This document shows, piece by piece, positions 10,068-18,144 of a stretch of 64,000 nt of DNA. The stretch is taken from the NCBI RefSeq assembly GCF_003330765.1, contig NZ_CP024902.1, forward strand, positions 2,480,001 to 2,544,000, written 5' to 3'. Source of the stretch: Burkholderia pyrrocinia (lineage in GTDB: Bacteria > Pseudomonadota > Gammaproteobacteria > Burkholderiales > Burkholderiaceae). The notes beneath the pieces were generated by a model. That model made no database searches and was not told the origin of the DNA. It saw only the letters and a program-made list of their open reading frames with translations. Position numbers and translations under genes: made by a program. Positions within the stretch are counted from its first letter, which is position 1. Each line of letters opens with the position of its first letter.

Positions 10068-10763
10068 TCAGAAATGCCCGGTGAAGCGATAACGGCTGCC
10101 GGGATGCCACAGATTCGCCACCGAGGCGACGACGCCCTGCGACCAGGTGCGCCGATGTAAAACCAGACACGGCTCGACGTCGTCCATCCGCAGCTGCTCG
10201 CGCCGCTCCGGCGCCGGGGCCGCCGCTTCGATCCGGTACTCGACGCGCTGCAGCGGAGCCGCGCGCATCAGGTACAGGTTCGGCGTCGTGTTCGTGAAAT
10301 CCTGCTCGGCGTAATCCGGCGCGACCGCCGGATTCACCCATCGTTCTTCGAGCTGCACGGGCTCGTCGTTCTCGAAGTGCAGCACCTGCGAATGAAACAG
10401 CTTCGCGCGCACGGCCACCTGCATCTCGTCGGCGAGCGCCTCGTCGGCGCGGATCGTCTCGAGACCGAGCACGCTGGCGTGATACGCATGCCCGCGCGCG
10501 CCGACCTCCTCCGAGATGCTGCGGATCGCCACCAGCGTCGACTCGTACTTCGGCCGCGCGACGTAGGTGCCGGCGCCCTTCATGCGCGTGAGCACCTGCT
10601 CGGCCGTCAACTCGCGCAGCGCGCGGTTGACGGTCATGCGCGCAACCTTGAACTCGCGCGCCAGCTCGTTCTCGGACGGCACCTGGTCGCCCTCCTCCCA
10701 CTCGCCGGCGTGGATGCGGGCCAGGACGAAATCCTTGATCTCCTGGTAGACCGGCGCGCTCAT
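10068..10763 (-). CDS. hutC: HutC, GntR-family histidine utilisation repressor
   Basis: Repressor of the hut operon; in this family urocanate is the inducer. About 231 residues: an N-terminal GntR winged helix (YQEIKDFVLARIHAGEWEEG, then PSENELAREFKVARMTVNRA) and a C-terminal UTRA ligand domain (LEERWVNPAVAPDY, GVVASVANLWHPGSRYRF). The start is the ATG at 10761-10763, four bases after hutH; the longer frame would intrude into hutH. Because hutC lies inside the operon it represses, expression is self-limiting. Likely binding sites are the dyads at 12302-12314 and 12346-12358. Confidence 0.93.
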   Translation of the reverse strand: MSAPVYQEIKDFVLARIHAGEWEEGDQVPSENELAREFKVARMTVNRALRELTAEQVLTRMKGAGTYVARPKYESTLVAIRSISEEVGARGHAYHASVLGLETIRADEALADEMQVAVRAKLFHSQVLHFENDEPVQLEERWVNPAVAPDYAEQDFTNTTPNLYLMRAAPLQRVEYRIEAAAPAPERREQLRMDDVEPCLVLHRRTWSQGVVASVANLWHPGSRYRFTGHF

Positions 10764-10767
10764 GGGC

Positions 10768-12291
10768 TTACTGTTCCGATGCGAACGAGAACGGGCTGAT
10801 CTTCGCGAACGCACGCTCGCCGACCAGCTTCGCGATCGCCGCGATGTCCGGCGCGAAGTAGTGGTCGAGCTCGTAATGCTCGACCTTGGCGCGGATCGTT
10901 TCCATCACGGGCGCCAGCTTCGGGCTCGTGTGGTACGGCGCGCGCAGGTCGACGCCCTGCGCGGCGGCCAGCAGTTCGATCGCGAGGATGTGCTTCGTGT
11001 TGTCCGCGATGTCGGCGAGCTTGCGCGCGGCGAACGTCGCCATCGACACGTGGTCTTCCTGGTTCGCCGAGGTCGGCAGCGAATCGACCGACGCCGGGTG
11101 CGCGAGCGTCTTGTTCTCCGACGCCAGCGCGGCGGCCGTCACGTGAGCGATCATGAAGCCCGAGTTCACGCCGCCGTCCCTCACGAGGAACGGGGGCAGG
11201 CCCGACAGCGTCGCGTCGATCAGCAGCGCGATACGGCGCTCGGCCAGCGCGCCGATTTCCGCTGCGGCGAGCGCGAGGTTGTCGGCCGCGAACGCGACGG
11301 GTTCCGCGTGGAAGTTGCCGCCCGACAGCACTTCGCCGGTGTCCGGGAAGATCAGCGGGTTGTCCGACACGGCGTTCGCCTCGATCAGCAGCACGTTGGC
11401 CGCGTGGCGCATCTGGTCCAGACACGCGCCCATCACCTGCGGCTGGCAGCGCAGGCTGTACGGATCCTGCACCTTGTCGCAGTCGCGGTGCGACTGGTTG
11501 ATCGGCGAGCCTTCGAGCAGGTCGCGGTAGGCCGCGGCCGCGTCGATCTGGCCTTGATGGCCGCGCAGCTCATGAATGCGCGCGTCGAACGGCTTCACCG
11601 AGCCGGCTGCCGCGTCGACCGACAGCGCACCCGCGACCAGCCCGGTGCGGTACAGGTCTTCGATCGAGAACATGTTGTCGAGCGCCAGCGCCGTCGATGC
11701 CTGCGTGCCGTTCAGCAGCGCGAGGCCTTCCTTCGCCTGCAACGTCAGCGGCGCGAGGCCCGCGACGCGCAGACCGTCGATCGCGCTCGCGCGCTCGCCG
11801 CGAATGAACACTTCGCCGACGCCGAGCAGCACCGCCGACATGTGCGCGAGCGGCGCGAGGTCGCCCGATGCGCCGACCGAGCCCTTCACCGGGATCAGCG
11901 GCAGCACGTCCGCGTTGAACAGCTTGATCAGCGCGTCCATCACTTCGCGACGGATGCCCGAGTGGCCGCGGCCGAGGCTCGACAGCTTCAGTGCCATCAG
12001 CAGGCGCACCGACGAGCGCTCCATCGGCTGGCCGACGCCAACCGCGTGCGACAGCACGAGGTTCTTCTGCAGCAGTTCGAGCTGGTCGTGCGGGATGTGC
12101 GTGCTGGCCAGGCGGCCGAAGCCCGTGTTGATGCCGTAGGCCGGCTCGCCCTTCGCGGCGATGTCGGCGACAGCCTTCGCGCCGGCGTCGATCTTCGCGA
12201 AGCTGGCCGGGTCGAGCGTCAGTTGCACGGATTCGCGTGCGATCTGGCGCAGTTGCGGGAGGGTCAGGTGGCCGGGGGTCAACGTAATCAT
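10768..12291 (-). CDS. hutH: Histidine ammonia-lyase
   Basis: Removes ammonia from L-histidine to give trans-urocanate, the first step of the pathway. 507 residues, full length. The self-processing ASG tripeptide that forms the MIO electrophile is at residues 141-143 within [12 protein letters not shown], and the active-site YGINTGFG lies at about 52-59. First gene of the operon. It is preceded by two HutC-type operators, one of which ends only about 11 bases before the ATG. Confidence 0.97.
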   Translation of the reverse strand: MITLTPGHLTLPQLRQIARESVQLTLDPASFAKIDAGAKAVADIAAKGEPAYGINTGFGRLASTHIPHDQLELLQKNLVLSHAVGVGQPMERSSVRLLMALKLSSLGRGHSGIRREVMDALIKLFNADVLPLIPVKGSVGASGDLAPLAHMSAVLLGVGEVFIRGERASAIDGLRVAGLAPLTLQAKEGLALLNGTQASTALALDNMFSIEDLYRTGLVAGALSVDAAAGSVKPFDARIHELRGHQGQIDAAAAYRDLLEGSPINQSHRDCDKVQDPYSLRCQPQVMGACLDQMRHAANVLLIEANAVSDNPLIFPDTGEVLSGGNFHAEPVAFAADNLALAAAEIGALAERRIALLIDATLSGLPPFLVRDGGVNSGFMIAHVTAAALASENKTLAHPASVDSLPTSANQEDHVSMATFAARKLADIADNTKHILAIELLAAAQGVDLRAPYHTSPKLAPVMETIRAKVEHYELDHYFAPDIAAIAKLVGERAFAKISPFSFASEQ

Positions 12292-12301
12292 GTGAGCAAT
12301 C

Positions 12302-12358
12302 CTGTCTAGACAAGTTCGGAATGGATTGCAGTGTAGCCACCCAAACTTGTCTAGACAA
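12302..12358 (-). promoter_or_regulatory. hutH promoter with twin HutC-type operators
   Basis: Two palindromes share the core TGTCTAGACA: 12303-12312, and 12347-12358 (TTGTCTAGACAA), with centres 45 bp apart. On the minus strand a -35 (TTGTCT, 12353-12358) lies inside the distal dyad. It is followed by a 17-bp spacer and a -10, TACACT (12330-12335). The proximal dyad covers the early transcribed region up to the hutH ribosome-binding site. The arrangement fits repression at two positions by HutC; binding itself is inferred. Confidence 0.8.
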
Positions 12359-12440
12359 CCAGTTTTTCATCGATTTCGACTTGGGAGTTTCCCTGATGTC
12401 CGGCTCGGGCCGCCGGACCGGCCCGCGGGATCCGGGTCTT

Positions 12441-12480
12441 AACATATGTTGCAATTATTTTGTTACTGTCAACATACGGA
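12441..12480 (+). promoter_or_regulatory. AT-rich upstream region of the binding-protein gene with repeated AACATA motif
   Basis: The palindrome AACATATGTT (12441-12450) is followed exactly 30 bases later by AACATACG (12471-12478), in an unusually AT-rich stretch before the amino-acid binding protein gene. This could be the promoter or operator of that gene. No protein can be assigned to it from sequence. Confidence 0.35.
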
Positions 12481-12505
12481 TCACCACTCGCCAAGGAGAC
12501 CCGCC

Positions 12506-13426
12506 ATGAACTTCCCGTCACGATTCGCCGCCCGGTTCGGCCGCCGCCTGCTCGTCGCCGCGTGCGCGCTCGCATGCGGCGCCTCGCTCGCCGCGGAGCC
12601 GCTTTCCGGCACGCTCGAGAAGATCCGGCAGAGCAACCTGATCTCGATCGGCCACCGCGAAACGTCGGTGCCGTTCTCCTACGTCGACGCGAGCGGCAAG
12701 GTGATCGGCTTCTCGCAGGACCTGTGCGACCGCGTGATCGCCGCCGTAAAGGCACGCACCGGCAAGCCCGACCTGCAGGTGCGCTTCATCCCGGTCACGT
12801 CGCAGAACCGCATCCCGCTCGTGCAGAACGGCACCGTCGATCTCGAATGCGGCGTGACCACGAACCTCGCTGCGCGCCACGCGCAGGTGGCGTTCTCGAC
12901 CACCTTCTTCGTCGCGACGACGCGCCTGCTCACGCGCACGACGTCGGGCATCCGCGACTTTCCCGACCTCGCCGGCAAGACGGTCGTGACGAACCAGGGC
13001 ACGACGTCCGAACGCCTGCTCCGCAAGATGAACGAGGAAAAGAAGATGAACATGCAGATCATCAGCGCGAAGGACTACGGCGAAGGACGCCTCACGCTCG
13101 AATCGGGCCGCGCGGCCGCGTACATGATGGACGACGTGCTGCTCGCGGGCGTGCGCCAGCTCGCCGCGAAGCCGGCCGACTGGCGGCTCGTCGGCACGCC
13201 GCAATCGTCGGAAGCCTACGGATTCATGCTGCGCAAGGACGATCCGCAGTTCAAGGCGCTCGTCGACGGCGTGCTCGTCCAGCTGATGAAGAGCGGCGAG
13301 ATCAATGCGCTGTACGACAAGTGGTTCATGAAGCCGGTGCCGCCGAAGGGCTTGTCGTTCGACTTCCCGATGAGCGACGTGATCAAGGCGCGCTATGCGG
13401 CGCCGAACGACGCGCCGCTCGAATGA
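12506..13426 (+). CDS. Periplasmic amino-acid ABC transporter substrate-binding protein (GltI-like)
   Basis: Predicted periplasmic binding protein for an acidic or other polar amino acid. About 306 residues, with a secretion signal over the first 30 (twin-arginine-like basic start, hydrophobic core, AxA-type site at SLAAEP). The mature part is a family 3 solute-binding domain (LISIGHRETSVPFSY, GKVIGFSQDLCD, NGTVDLECGVTTN), resembling GltI/AatJ. The ATG at 12506 has an AAGGAG ribosome-binding site 7 bases upstream. No permease or ATPase follows, so it is an orphan here. Its divergence from hutH suggests, but does not show, a link to amino-acid use. Confidence 0.85.
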   Translation: MNFPSRFAARFGRRLLVAACALACGASLAAEPLSGTLEKIRQSNLISIGHRETSVPFSYVDASGKVIGFSQDLCDRVIAAVKARTGKPDLQVRFIPVTSQNRIPLVQNGTVDLECGVTTNLAARHAQVAFSTTFFVATTRLLTRTTSGIRDFPDLAGKTVVTNQGTTSERLLRKMNEEKKMNMQIISAKDYGEGRLTLESGRAAAYMMDDVLLAGVRQLAAKPADWRLVGTPQSSEAYGFMLRKDDPQFKALVDGVLVQLMKSGEINALYDKWFMKPVPPKGLSFDFPMSDVIKARYAAPNDAPLE

Positions 13427-14201
13427 GCGCCGCGCGTGGACGCCGGCTCACGCGCGTCCACGCAACACACGCCGCGTAGCCGGGCGCCGCGTCGAGCCAG
13501 GCCGCGTCGAACGCTGCGACGCCGGCGGCGGGCGCGGCCGGCTCGACGATCGTCGTCGCGGGGGTCGCCGCATCGCGCGGCGGCACGACCGCGAATGCGC
13601 GCAGCCCGCCGACGATGCCCGTGCCGAGCGCCTTGAGCAGCGCCTCCTTGGCCGACCACACGCGCATGAACGCGTCCGCGCGCGCATCGGCGGACAGGCC
13701 GTCGAGATACGCGGCCTCGGCGGGTGCGCAGACTTCGCGCGTCAGCGCGCGCCAGTCGGCCGCGCGGTTGCAGCACTCGATATCGACGCCGACGCGGCCC
13801 GCGGGCACCCACGCGAGCAGCGCATGATCGCCCGCGTGCGACACGTTGAAGTCGAGCCCGGTGCCATGCGCGGGGTCCAGCGACGGCCGCCCCGATTCGT
13901 CGACGACGATCGCGACCGCGTGCGGCGCAACACCGAGGGCCGCGCCGAGCAGGTCGCGCAGCGCGGCGCGCGTCGCGGCACTGCGCACCGCATCCTCGTG
14001 CCGCATGAAGCGCGCGGCCCGCGCGCGCTCGCCATCGCTCAGCGCCGCATACGCGGGCGACGCAAGCGGCACGCGCCAGTCGAAATCGACGCGCGCGATC
14101 CGCACGCCGGCGCGAGACGCGGCGGGCGGCACGTCGAGCGCCTGCACGCGCCACGCGCGGGGCGTGTCGAACGGGGAAGCGGAATCGGACGGAATGGACA
14201 T
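13383..14201 (-). CDS. 4'-phosphopantetheinyl transferase (Sfp/AcpT type)
   Basis: Transfers the phosphopantetheine arm of CoA to a serine of carrier proteins. About 272 residues, the Sfp-like two-lobe size. Family signatures are GLDFNVSHAGDHALLA, the Mg-binding GVDIECCNRAADW and WSAKEALLKALGTGI. The start is the ATG at 14199-14201 (MSIPSDSAS). The upstream open frame continues through another gene and is not used. The 3' end overlaps the convergent binding-protein gene by 44 bases. No PKS, NRPS or fatty-acid synthase gene is nearby, so it may serve carrier proteins elsewhere in the genome. Confidence 0.85.
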   Translation of the reverse strand: MSIPSDSASPFDTPRAWRVQALDVPPAASRAGVRIARVDFDWRVPLASPAYAALSDGERARAARFMRHEDAVRSAATRAALRDLLGAALGVAPHAVAIVVDESGRPSLDPAHGTGLDFNVSHAGDHALLAWVPAGRVGVDIECCNRAADWRALTREVCAPAEAAYLDGLSADARADAFMRVWSAKEALLKALGTGIVGGLRAFAVVPPRDAATPATTIVEPAAPAAGVAAFDAAWLDAAPGYAACVAWTRVSRRPRAALIRAARRSAPHSAP

Positions 14202-14332
14202 CGGCACGCGGCAGCCTGTGCTGTGGAATGAAACGTCCGATGTTAATCGATCGCGCCGGCCGGCGGCCGACGACCGGCGCGGCAGGGTAAGGAAGCGAAT
14301 CGGCACGGCGCGATGCGTTCGCACGCGCCAGG

Positions 14333-15373
14333 TCACCCGTTCGCGGCCACGCCCGGCACGCCGGACCCTGCCGTCCGCCTGCGCGACGCCGGATGAAGCG
14401 CGTGCACGGCGCCCGGCGCATCGGCCGGCAGCACGCCGTGCTGCAGCCAGTACAGCGCGACGGGCCACAGCGCGTCGGTGAAACGGCTGTGGAAAAACGC
14501 GAAATGGCCGATCGCGTCGACGCCGATGTCGCCCGGCGCGATCCGCAGGTGCGTGACGTCGCTGCCCGCGTAGTAGCCGACCAGCCGCTCGATCGCGTCG
14601 ACCGTGCCGAATGCGTCGTCGTCGAGGCCGATCGCGAGCATCGGCGCCGACAGCCCCGCGAAACGCGCCGGCAGCGCCGCGCGGCTCACGGCGCTTTCGT
14701 CGAGCAGGCCGCCCGTATAAATGTCTTCGAAACGCGGTCGCGAGCGCGCCCACGACAGCGCGATGCCGCGCGGCGTGTCCTCCATCCAGCCGAGCCGCTT
14801 CGCGGGCACATAGCCGAACACGGCCGCGAGCGCGGGCATCGCGACATGCCACTTCCACCACATGCGGCGCCGCTCGGCCGGCAGGTAATCGCGCCAGTAC
14901 GCATACTGCGCACCGACGGTCACCGCATGCCGCACATGCACGTTCGATCCCGCGAGCCCGAGCACGCAGCCGCCGATGCTGTGCGCGACGACGTCGAGCG
15001 GCTGGCCCGGAAACGCGGCGCGCGCATAGTGCAGCGCGGCCTCGCAATCGAGCCTGCCCCAGTCGAGCCAGTTCGCGCGCAGCTTCGCGAGCCGCGCCGG
15101 GCGCGATCCGCCGATGCCGCGATAGTCGTAGACGAGCACGTCGCGCCCCTGCGCGAACAGCCAGGCCGCGAAACGGAAGTAATAGTCGCAGCGCACCGAC
15201 GTCGCGCAATTGATGACCGTCACGGGCCGCACGGCACCGCCGCCGCGATGGCGCCACACATGGCCGCGTAGCACATAGCCGTCGGCCGCGCGCAGCGTCA
15301 CGGGCTCGGGCGGCAGCGCGCCCGCCGCGCGATCACGCTGCGCCGCCCCGCCTTCTTCGTTCGAAATCGTCAT
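14333..15373 (-). CDS. Alpha/beta hydrolase, serine nucleophile
   Basis: Alpha/beta-hydrolase-fold protein of 346 residues. The nucleophile elbow is VAHSIGG (serine near residue 127), preceded by the strand LVYDYRGIGGSRP. A likely acid is in IGLDDDAFG and the catalytic His in AIGHFAFFHSRF. This arrangement matches the YheT/carboxylesterase-like group of general hydrolases acting on small esters or lipids; the substrate cannot be told. It lies 131 bases upstream of the phosphopantetheinyl transferase gene on the same strand, possibly one transcript. Confidence 0.7.
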   Translation of the reverse strand: MTISNEEGGAAQRDRAAGALPPEPVTLRAADGYVLRGHVWRHRGGGAVRPVTVINCATSVRCDYYFRFAAWLFAQGRDVLVYDYRGIGGSRPARLAKLRANWLDWGRLDCEAALHYARAAFPGQPLDVVAHSIGGCVLGLAGSNVHVRHAVTVGAQYAYWRDYLPAERRRMWWKWHVAMPALAAVFGYVPAKRLGWMEDTPRGIALSWARSRPRFEDIYTGGLLDESAVSRAALPARFAGLSAPMLAIGLDDDAFGTVDAIERLVGYYAGSDVTHLRIAPGDIGVDAIGHFAFFHSRFTDALWPVALYWLQHGVLPADAPGAVHALHPASRRRTAGSGVPGVAANG

Positions 15374-15385
15374 CCTGTCTCCTGT

Positions 15386-15540
15386 CGGCCAGAGTTAACG
15401 CTTCAGCGCTTACTCTGGCCCCATGCTTCGCGGTCGGTCAGCGTTAGCGCTTTAGCGCTTTAGCGCTTACTGCGATCCCATGCTTCGCGGTCGGCCAGAG
15501 TTAGCGCTTTAACGCCTGCCCTGGCCCCCTGCTTCGCGAT
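15386..15540. repeat. Three imperfect tandem repeats (49, 57, 49 bp), each able to form a hairpin
   Basis: Units 15386-15434, 15435-15491 and 15492-15540 start CGGYCAG and end TGCTTCGCGRT. Unit 2 has an extra 8 bp (TTAGCGCT) in its middle. Unit 1 is a long near-perfect stem: GGCCAGAGT pairs with ACTCTGGCC around the inner arms AACGCT and AGCGCT. The other units keep the shape with changed bases. The block fills the gap between divergent hydrolase and LysR genes. Confidence 0.8.
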
Positions 15541-15648
15541 CCGGGCCGGCGCGAACCGCCACCCGCACCCATCGGCCAGCCTCCATTGAACTTGACGCGC
15601 CCCGTGTTCTCAACCAATCTTGCTGCTCCGTTCGCATGAGTCATACGC

Positions 15649-16590
15649 ATGTCAACGCCGCTCGTCCGTCTCCCGTCGCTCGACCTCGTCCGCGGTTTCG
15701 TCGCCGTCGGTCGCCGCATGAGCATCACGCTCGCCGCGCAGGACCTGTGCGTCACCCAATCGGCGGTCAGCCGCCAGGTGCATGCGCTCGAAGCCCATCT
15801 CGGCGTCGCGTTGCTGCAGCGCGGCTACCGGAAGATCGCGTTCACGCCGGAAGGCGAGCGGCTGTTCCGCGTCGCGGATGCGGCCCTGCACAGCCTGCAG
15901 GACACGGTCGCGTCGCTCGCCGCCGCGCGCGAGCGCCAGCCCGTCACGATCACCGCGAGCATCGGCGTTACCGCGCTGTGGCTGCTGCCGCGGCTCGGGC
16001 GGCTGCAGGCGCGCCTGCCCGGGATCGACCTGCGCGTCGCCGCGAACGACAAGGTACTCGATTTGCGCGCCGAAGGCATCGACCTCGGCATCCGCTATTG
16101 CCCACGCGATCGCGCCCCGACCGGCGCGCTGCGCCTGTTCGACGAGATCGTCGTGCCGGTCGCGCATCCGGCGCTCGCCGCGCGGCCGGTCACGAGCGCG
16201 GCCGCGATCGCCGACCACGTGCTGCTCGAATTCGACGGGCCGCCGCAACCGCAATTGCAGTGGCACGCGCACCTGCACGCGGCCGGGCTCGGCGACGCGC
16301 GCCCGAAAGGCGTGCTGCGCTTCAACCAGTACGACCAGGTGATCCAGGCCGCGATCGCGGGCCAGGGCGTTGCGCTCGGACGGCTCGCGCTGGTCGCGCC
16401 GATGCTCGCGGACGGGCGGCTCGCAGTGCTCGGGCCGCATACTCAGGCGCTGTCGGATGCGTACGGCTACTGGCTGTTCCAGCACGATCCGGCGCCGCGC
16501 CGCGAAGTCGCCGACGTGCGCGACTGGATGCTCGCCGAAGCGGCCGAATGCGACGCGGCGATGCGCGCGCACGACACGGCGTCGGCGTAA
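15649..16590 (+). CDS. LysR-family transcriptional regulator (GcvA-like)
   Basis: DNA-binding regulator of 313 residues. The N-terminal winged helix-turn-helix is LDLVRGFVAVGRRMSITLAAQDLCVTQSAVSRQVHALE. The following effector domain resembles the GcvA/AmpR branch (RKIAFTPEGERLFR, WLLPRLGRLQARLPGIDLRV). It lies just before an MFS carrier gene on the same strand, which may be its target. The ligand is unknown. Confidence 0.85.
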   Translation: MSTPLVRLPSLDLVRGFVAVGRRMSITLAAQDLCVTQSAVSRQVHALEAHLGVALLQRGYRKIAFTPEGERLFRVADAALHSLQDTVASLAAARERQPVTITASIGVTALWLLPRLGRLQARLPGIDLRVAANDKVLDLRAEGIDLGIRYCPRDRAPTGALRLFDEIVVPVAHPALAARPVTSAAAIADHVLLEFDGPPQPQLQWHAHLHAAGLGDARPKGVLRFNQYDQVIQAAIAGQGVALGRLALVAPMLADGRLAVLGPHTQALSDAYGYWLFQHDPAPRREVADVRDWMLAEAAECDAAMRAHDTASA

Positions 16591-16774
16591 GCCGGCGCCG
16601 GCTTTCCGGATCAACCGGGCCATGGCCGATCGCTGCCGCCCCCCGTTCGCGCGTCATCGCATTCCCCACACGCATGCCAACCTGACCGAATGATCGCTTG
16701 AGCGATGACCGGCCCGATCGTCTAATCGGATCGAGCGCAGTCGTTTCGCCGCGCACCTTCATCCGGAGACACGC

Positions 16775-18001
16775 ATGACCCCGATCGAGCAGGAAGTCCG
16801 ACGCCGCTGGCTGCCCGTGCTGGCGGGCGGCCTGATCATGGGTGCCGCGCTCGGCATCCGCCACGTGCAGGGCCTGTTCCTCGCGCCCGTGTCGCTCGAC
16901 CACGGCTGGTCGCGCGAAGCGTTCGGGTTCGCACTGGCGCTGCAGAACCTGATCTGGGGCGTCGCGCAGCCGTTCACGGGGATGGTCGCCGACCGCTTCG
17001 GCTCGGTGCGCGTGATCGTCGCCGGGATGCTGCTGTATGCGGCCGGGCTCGTCACGATGGCGCATGCGGCATCGACCGGCCTGTTCACGGTCGGCGCCGG
17101 GCTCGTGATCGGCATCGCGCTGTCGGGCTCGGCGTTCGCGTCGATCTACGGTGCGCTGAGCCGCCTGTTTCCGCCCGACCGGCGCGGCTGGGCGCTCGGC
17201 GTCGCGGGCGCGATCGGCGGGCTCGGCCAGTTCTGCATGGTGCCCGTCGCGCAGGAACTGATCGGCGGTGTCGGCTGGCGGCATGCGTTCATCGCGCTGG
17301 CGCTCGTCGCGGCGCTGCTCGCGCCGCTCGCCGTGCTGCTGCGCGAGCGGCCCGTGCTGGCTGCCGCCGCCGGCCCCGACCAGTCGATCGGCGAAGCGGT
17401 ACGCGAGGCGTTCGCACATCGCGGCTTCTGGCTGCTGAATGCGGGCTTCTTCGCGTGCGGATTCCAGCTCGCGTTCATCGCGACGCACCTGCCCGCGTAC
17501 CTGCTCGACCACGGGCTGCCGGCGCGCCACGCAAGCGTCGCGCTCGCGCTGATCGCGCTGACCAACGTGGCCGGCACCTATGCGTGCGGCCAGCTCGGCG
17601 GGTTGCTGCGGCGCAAGTACGTGCTGTCGGTGCTGTACCTCGTGCGCGCGCTCGCAATGGCCGCGTTCGTCGCCGCGCCGCTGTCGCCCGCGAGCGTCTA
17701 TGTGTTCGCGGCCGTGATGGGGTTCACGTGGCTCGGCACGGTGCCGCTGACGAACGGCGTGATCTCGCAGGTGTTCGGCGTGCGCTACATCGCGACGCTG
17801 TTCGGCTTCGTGTTCTTCGGGCACCAGCTCGGCAGCTTCTTCGGCGTCTGGCTCGGCGCGCTCGTGTATGACGCAACGCATTCGTACCTGCCGCTGTGGA
17901 TCGGCTCGATCGCGCTCGGCGTGCTCGCGGCGCTCCTGCACCTGCCGATCGACGACGCGCGCATCGCGCGGCCCGCGTCGGGCAGCGCGGCATGGGCATG
18001 A
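16775..18001 (+). CDS. MFS transporter
   Basis: Inner-membrane major facilitator carrier of 408 residues with about 12 hydrophobic helices. The loop after helix 2 (GMVADRFGSVRVIVAGMLLYAAG) carries the MFS motif A-like pattern. It resembles the oxalate/formate antiporter or monocarboxylate-type (OFA/NarK-like) MFS group rather than drug efflux, but the substrate is not readable. Downstream of a LysR gene. Its stop overlaps the start of the small gene at 17998. Confidence 0.8.
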   Translation: MTPIEQEVRRRWLPVLAGGLIMGAALGIRHVQGLFLAPVSLDHGWSREAFGFALALQNLIWGVAQPFTGMVADRFGSVRVIVAGMLLYAAGLVTMAHAASTGLFTVGAGLVIGIALSGSAFASIYGALSRLFPPDRRGWALGVAGAIGGLGQFCMVPVAQELIGGVGWRHAFIALALVAALLAPLAVLLRERPVLAAAAGPDQSIGEAVREAFAHRGFWLLNAGFFACGFQLAFIATHLPAYLLDHGLPARHASVALALIALTNVAGTYACGQLGGLLRRKYVLSVLYLVRALAMAAFVAAPLSPASVYVFAAVMGFTWLGTVPLTNGVISQVFGVRYIATLFGFVFFGHQLGSFFGVWLGALVYDATHSYLPLWIGSIALGVLAALLHLPIDDARIARPASGSAAWA

Positions 18002-18114
18002 CCCGCGCGGCGCTGGCCGCTGGCGCACTCGCGTTCGTCGCGTGGTGCGGCGCGGCCTACTTCGATTCGGGCGTCGCATACGCATTGCTCGAACACGTCG
18101 CGTTCTGCAACTGA
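17998..18114 (+). CDS. Small hydrophobic protein (38 aa) coupled to the MFS gene
   Basis: A short frame starting with ATG that overlaps the MFS stop as ATGA and ending 18114. An in-frame ATG two codons earlier is also possible. The product begins MTRAALAAGALAF and is one hydrophobic segment followed by a tail with two cysteines (one in the helix, one near the C terminus). The overlap suggests translational coupling with the carrier. No known family is recognised. It could be an accessory membrane peptide or chance coding in GC-rich DNA. Confidence 0.5.
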   Translation: MTRAALAAGALAFVAWCGAAYFDSGVAYALLEHVAFCN

Positions 18115-18144
18115 CCCGGCGAACCGCGCCGCGCGGGCGAACGG

